Assembly (NCBI GenBank): GCA_964544105.1 | Contig: CAZIZQ010000017.1 | Location: 1-22,586 of the forward strand | Length of the DNA stretch: 22,586 nucleotides | Direction of reading: 5' to 3' | From: GCA-016432345 sp964544105 | GTDB taxonomy: Bacteria > Patescibacteriota > Microgenomatia > Levybacterales > UBA12049 | Shown here: one piece after another, positions 19,667 to 22,586 of the stretch | Layout: the number at the start of each line of letters is the position of its first letter | How positions within the stretch are numbered: the stretch's first letter is position 1 | Notes under the pieces: generated by a model | Databases searched by the model: none | What the model was told of the DNA's origin: nothing | The model's input: the letters and a program-made list of their open reading frames with translations, nothing else | Made by a program: the position numbers and the translations under genes

Positions 19667-21658
19667 ATGGCAACGACATTAAAAGATTTAGAGATTACCT
19701 ATGACAAGCCAAACTGGTGCCCTGGATGTGTTATGCCAGGGACGTATATCCAGACTAACCCTTCTGCAAAGCTTGTAACAGAAGTTAAAGAAGGTGGAAA
19801 GGTTATTGGTAGCGATGGCGCGGTTCATGAAGTAACAGGGACCATGAAACATATACACGAGGGCGTTGTGCATCGTTTGGTTTCGAAATATTTTGGAGAA
19901 ACAACACTTACTCCAGAGCATCCAGTGTTGGCAGTTAGACGTAAGCATCATAAATTTTATAATAAAGAATACAAATCCGAATGGATTGAGGCAGCAGAGT
20001 TAAAAAAAGGTGATTACCTTCTCTATCCTGTGTTGAAAGAGGTAAGGGACGTAACGTCAATGCCACTAATTTTTACAAAGAAAAAGAAAGATACTAGGAG
20101 TAAAGTTTTGCCATTAAGCATTGAGCTTTCTCAACAGTTTTTGCGTCTTGCTGGGTATTATATTGCTGAAGGGTATGTTCATCGAAGATCAATCAATTTT
20201 ACCTTTCATGCAGACGAGCAACCGTATGCTAATGATGTTATCTCTATAATGGAGAGCATATTTAATCTTCAAAGCATAAAAGTATTTAGAAAAAACAAAA
20301 AAACAGTAGATCTTTCTTTTAATTCTTCATACCTTTCAGAGATTTTTGAGGAGTGGTTTGGAAAAGGAGCAATAAATAAAAAAATTCCAGATTTTCTTAT
20401 GTTTTTGCCAAAGGAAAAACAGGTAGAACTTATTAAAGGTATGTGGCGAGGGGACGGTTGGGTCAGCCAAAAAACTCATAGAGCAAGTTATAAAACAATA
20501 TCAAAAGTGCTTTGTGAGCAAGTAAAAATGTTACTTTTGCGTCAGGGAATTTTGCCAATAATTGCTACTTATAAAGCATATGGAATACATAAAGTTTCTT
20601 ATTCTGTGCAAGTTGCTGATCCTTATGATTTTTCTTTACTACAAACAATTATTGGGCTAGAAAAGACACAAAGTATTCCTTCCCGAGCAAGGGATTTAAT
20701 AACAAAAGACTTTGCGTTTTTGCCAATTAAAAAAATAGATAGCTTTTTATATAAAGGACCAGTTCATAACTTTGAAGTTGATACAGAGAATGCGTATGTA
20801 ACCGAAAACGCAATTTTGCACAACTGTGGCGATTTTGGAGTTTGGGTATCGCTTAAAAATGCAATTGTGCAATTGAATCTTAATCCGTGGGAAGTGGTGC
20901 TTGTTTCTGGTATTGGGTGTTCGAGTAAACTGCCTTATTGGGTAAAAACATATGGATTTAACGGTCTTCATGGTCGGCCAATGCCTGCGGCAGAGGCAAT
21001 TAGGCTGGCAAACCACGGGTTAACAGTTATCGTTGTTGCCGGGGATGGCGACCAGTATGGTGAGGGATTAAATCATTTTATTCATGCTGCTAGACGCAAC
21101 ATAAATATCACAGTTTTAGTACATAATAATCAAATTTACGGATTAACAACCGGTCAGTATTCGCCGACAACCGATATGGGAGAAAAAAATAAAGCAACAC
21201 CGGTACCTACAGTTGAAGCGCCGGTTAATCCAATAAGTTTGGCGTTATCAGCTGGCGCAACATTTATTGCCCGCGGATTTGCCGGAGACAACAAGCAGGA
21301 AACAGAATTATTGATTGAAGCAATAAAGCATAAAGGGTTTTCATTTGTTGATACTATGCAGCCATGTGTAACGTTTAACCACAAAAATACCTTTGTTTGG
21401 TTTTATGAACGAGTCTATAAAGTAGAAACAAAAAATCACGACCCTAAAGATAAAGCCAAAGCATTTGAAATAGCCGAAAGTTGGCCCCTTCGCAGACTTC
21501 TTCAGATGGGTGAAAAAGAGCAAATTGCCACAGGAATTATTTATCGGGAAGAGCGACCTACCTGGGAAGATGGTATTCCCCAAATTGCCACAACCCCACT
21601 TGTTAAACAATCAATAGAAAATATAGATATTAACCCCATTTTGAACGAATTATTATAA
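19667..21658 (+). CDS. korB: 2-oxoacid:ferredoxin oxidoreductase beta subunit interrupted by an intein
   Basis: A 663-aa precursor. Residues 1-20 and 387-663 are the exteins (297 aa spliced, normal for KorB/PorB beta subunits). Residues 21-386 are an intein. Splicing restores NWCPGCGDFGVWVSL, the conserved N-terminal motif whose two cysteines (Cys18 and Cys387) bind a [4Fe-4S] cluster. Further cluster cysteines are in SGIGCSSKLP and MQPCVTFNH. The thiamine diphosphate site is VAGDGDQYGEG (Asp460, Asp462) and VHNNQIYGLTTGQYSPT (Asn487, Asn488). GLHGRPMPAAEAIRLAN is also typical. It is 1 nt downstream of the alpha subunit gene and should form the catalytic heterodimer in the cytosol. Without splicing, the cluster site is split by 366 residues. 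Confidence 0.95.
   Translation: MATTLKDLEITYDKPNWCPGCVMPGTYIQTNPSAKLVTEVKEGGKVIGSDGAVHEVTGTMKHIHEGVVHRLVSKYFGETTLTPEHPVLAVRRKHHKFYNKEYKSEWIEAAELKKGDYLLYPVLKEVRDVTSMPLIFTKKKKDTRSKVLPLSIELSQQFLRLAGYYIAEGYVHRRSINFTFHADEQPYANDVISIMESIFNLQSIKVFRKNKKTVDLSFNSSYLSEIFEEWFGKGAINKKIPDFLMFLPKEKQVELIKGMWRGDGWVSQKTHRASYKTISKVLCEQVKMLLLRQGILPIIATYKAYGIHKVSYSVQVADPYDFSLLQTIIGLEKTQSIPSRARDLITKDFAFLPIKKIDSFLYKGPVHNFEVDTENAYVTENAILHNCGDFGVWVSLKNAIVQLNLNPWEVVLVSGIGCSSKLPYWVKTYGFNGLHGRPMPAAEAIRLANHGLTVIVVAGDGDQYGEGLNHFIHAARRNINITVLVHNNQIYGLTTGQYSPTTDMGEKNKATPVPTVEAPVNPISLALSAGATFIARGFAGDNKQETELLIEAIKHKGFSFVDTMQPCVTFNHKNTFVWFYERVYKVETKNHDPKDKAKAFEIAESWPLRRLLQMGEKEQIATGIIYREERPTWEDGIPQIATTPLVKQSIENIDINPILNELL
19727..20824 (+). 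mobile_element. OFOR-beta intein with LAGLIDADG homing endonuclease (366 aa)
   Basis: Starts at Cys21 of the precursor (CVMPGTYIQTNPSAK, block A) and ends ENAILHN, followed by Cys+1 of CGDFGV. Block B is TLTPEHPVL, with Thr62 and His65 of the intein. The two endonuclease helices are LAGYYIAEGYV (acid Glu148) and LIKGMWRGDGWV (acid Asp243). Block F is VHNFEVDTENAYVTEN. Cys1, TxxH, penultimate His, terminal Asn366 and Cys+1 are all present, so splicing by the standard class 1 path is expected. The acids are 95 residues apart, as in the SufB intein, but the two inteins are otherwise clearly different in sequence. Confidence 0.94.
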
Positions 21659-21671
21659 TTTTAAAGTTAAT

Positions 21672-22388
21672 ATGCAAATAAGCCAAGATCAAAAACATTG
21701 GGAAAGTGTAGGTGGAAATTATGTCGCGTTTTGGAGGAGTAAAGCAAAACAAGAAATTAATAAAAAAGAAATGTACTTTCTTAACAAGTATTTGCATAAA
21801 ACCAAGGGTCAATCTATTTTAGATATTGGGGTTGGCTCCGGAAGAATAATTGAGAATTACTTAGTAAATTCTTCAGTAAAAGAAATTTATGGAATCGATT
21901 GGGCAATAAGTATGGTTAATTATTGTAGGAATAGATTTAAAGATGATAAGCGGGTAAAAAATGTAATGGTTTGTAATATTTCTAAAGAAGAAATATCTTT
22001 TAAGAAGAGTTTTGATTTTATTTCGGCAATTAGAGTTTTGAAGTACAATAAAAATTGGGGGGAAATTATAGGAAGAATTATTGATAAATTAGAAAAAGAT
22101 GGTATTTTTGTTTTTACCATCCCTAATAAATATTCTTTTTTAAGGTTTACGACTCCAGAAACGGCAATCTATAGTTCTACCAAAAATGAAATTGAAAGAC
22201 TTATTGAGACTCATAAGGGAATATCTCTTCAGATAACAACTTTCAATAAGCTACCTGATGTTTTATATGACATTTATGATAACAATGTGTACACCAAAAT
22301 AATATTAATGTTTGAAAGTTTACTAAAAATGCTTTTTGGCGATATATTTTTAGGCAGAGAGTTTTTTGTGGCTGTTAGTAAAAAATAG
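21672..22388 (+). CDS. Class I SAM-dependent methyltransferase
   Basis: A 238-aa Rossmann-fold methyltransferase. Motif I is ILDIGVGSGRIIENYL (Asp51), motif II YGIDWAISMVNYC (Asp76 binds the SAM ribose), and motif IV SFDFISAIRVLKYNKNW. KLEKDGIFVFTIPNKYSF is the post-motif strand. The N-terminus (QDQKHWESVGGNYVAFWR) resembles methyltransferases linked to glycan or lipid pathways. The C-terminal hydrophobic patch (KIILMFESLLKMLFGDIFLGREFFVAV) resembles that of enzymes acting on lipid-linked or hydrophobic substrates. Substrate unknown. It lies 13 nt after korB but has more AT-rich codon use than its neighbours and no functional tie to OFOR. A strong terminator follows. Confidence 0.82.
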   Translation: MQISQDQKHWESVGGNYVAFWRSKAKQEINKKEMYFLNKYLHKTKGQSILDIGVGSGRIIENYLVNSSVKEIYGIDWAISMVNYCRNRFKDDKRVKNVMVCNISKEEISFKKSFDFISAIRVLKYNKNWGEIIGRIIDKLEKDGIFVFTIPNKYSFLRFTTPETAIYSSTKNEIERLIETHKGISLQITTFNKLPDVLYDIYDNNVYTKIILMFESLLKMLFGDIFLGREFFVAVSKK

Positions 22389-22407
22389 ATTTATAATTTT
22401 CTCATGC

Positions 22408-22440
22408 AAAACCCCCGCATTCGCAGGGGTTTTCTTGTTT
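22408..22440. terminator. Rho-independent terminator, probably bidirectional
   Basis: AAAACCCCCGC-ATTC-GCAGGGGTTTT forms an 11-bp stem with one C-A mismatch and a 4-nt loop (22408-22433), followed by TCTTGTTTT on the + strand. A-tracts on the left give a U-tract on the other strand. It sits between convergent genes (methyltransferase on +, DUF5679-like on -). Confidence 0.85.
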
Positions 22441-22454
22441 TCCACTCGAGTGGA
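22441..22454. repeat. 14-bp perfect palindrome
   Basis: TCCACTCGAGTGGA is a perfect 14-bp palindrome directly after the terminator and followed by TTTTC on the + strand. It could act as a backup terminator hairpin or as a protein-binding site, or be related to the TTCCACCT/AGGTGGAA hairpin in sufU. Confidence 0.6.
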
Positions 22455-22485
22455 TTTTCAAGATAAACAAAACAGAAACAGCATT

Positions 22486-22586
22486 TTATGCTGCTCCGAT
22501 TTTGTACATGCCAGTGCCACAAGTTGGGCACTTGCCTTTCATTGCTGGTTTACCATTTTTCATGGTAACTTTAACAGCTGCTGGAT
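22486..22586 (-). CDS. DUF5679-like small zinc-ribbon protein, C-terminal end (5' end outside window)
   Basis: The minus strand encodes an open frame running off the window edge, ending at the TAA complementary to 22486-22488. The last 32 residues include PAAVKVTMKNGKPAMKG followed by KCPTCGTGMYKIGAA. The Cys-Pro-x-Cys-Gly-x-x-Met ending, preceded by KNGKPAxKGxC, matches the pattern of DUF5679-type small proteins common in Patescibacteria. The first cysteine pair would lie outside the window. It converges on the methyltransferase gene and shares the terminator region. Function unknown; the CxxC implies metal binding. Confidence 0.7.
   Translation of the reverse strand, partial: PAAVKVTMKNGKPAMKGKCPTCGTGMYKIGAA

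Noticed and set aside
22441..22454. CTCGAG (XhoI) palindrome as a sign of vector or cloning sequence
   Set aside because: Flanks are ordinary native sequence, with a natural terminator on one side and a coding region on the other; no vector sequence is seen.
1..22586. CRISPR arrays, tRNA or rRNA genes, insertion sequences, phage genes
   Set aside because: No spaced direct repeats, cloverleaf-like sequences, transposase or phage motifs were found; the only mobile elements are the two inteins.

Overview
The window is about 22.6 kb of AT-rich, tightly packed bacterial DNA. Almost every gene is on the + strand, with ATGA-type or 10-25 nt overlaps. TGA is used as an ordinary stop, for example at the rmlA, sufB and 330-aa gene ends, which argues against the UGA-recoded Gracilibacteria and Absconditabacteria. 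Several protein styles suggest a Patescibacteria/CPR genome, perhaps Microgenomates-like: a very short SufD, a gamma-alpha fused 2-oxoacid:ferredoxin oxidoreductase, a GT2-GtrA fusion, and a small DUF5679-like zinc-ribbon protein. That placement is inference from gene content; no rRNA or other marker is present.

Region 1 (1-6232) is a nucleotide-sugar block. It holds the 3' end of rmlA, an RmlC-like cupin, rmlB, UDP-glucose dehydrogenase, a GDP-4-keto-6-deoxymannose reductase, GDP-mannose 4,6-dehydratase and a UDP-glucuronate decarboxylase. Together these would supply dTDP-6-deoxyhexose, UDP-glucuronate/UDP-xylose and GDP-6-deoxyhexose. Region 2 (6229-10196) encodes three membrane-linked glycosyltransferases: a polyprenol-phosphate GT2 with a GtrA tail and two GT-C enzymes. 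They probably use such sugars at the cell surface.

Region 3 (10205-16775) is a SUF iron-sulfur operon: Rrf2-type regulator, sufC, sufB, short sufD, sufS, a NUDIX gene, sufU/iscU-like scaffold and a three-cysteine ferredoxin. A TTGACA / extended -10 promoter precedes it, and a perfect TGATA-AAC-TATCA inverted repeat overlaps the -10. Region 4 (16827-21658) has an unrecognised 330-aa protein and a two-gene 2-oxoacid:ferredoxin oxidoreductase (korA-like, korB-like). A methyltransferase, a bidirectional-looking terminator and the 3' end of a minus-strand DUF5679-like gene close the window.

The most striking feature is a pair of full-length LAGLIDADG inteins. One (369 aa) sits in SufB, the scaffold that builds Fe-S clusters. 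The other (366 aa) sits in the OFOR beta subunit, an Fe-S client enzyme, and splits its cluster-binding motif WCPG/CGD so that a predicted cluster-ligand cysteine is also the splicing nucleophile. In the same 9 kb, three genes (sufC, sufS, korA) carry in-frame 7-nt tandem repeats. The sufU gene carries a perfect 8-bp hairpin inside an extra loop and lacks the usual third scaffold cysteine. Several genes have -10-like elements so close to the start codon that leaderless or near-leaderless mRNAs are likely.
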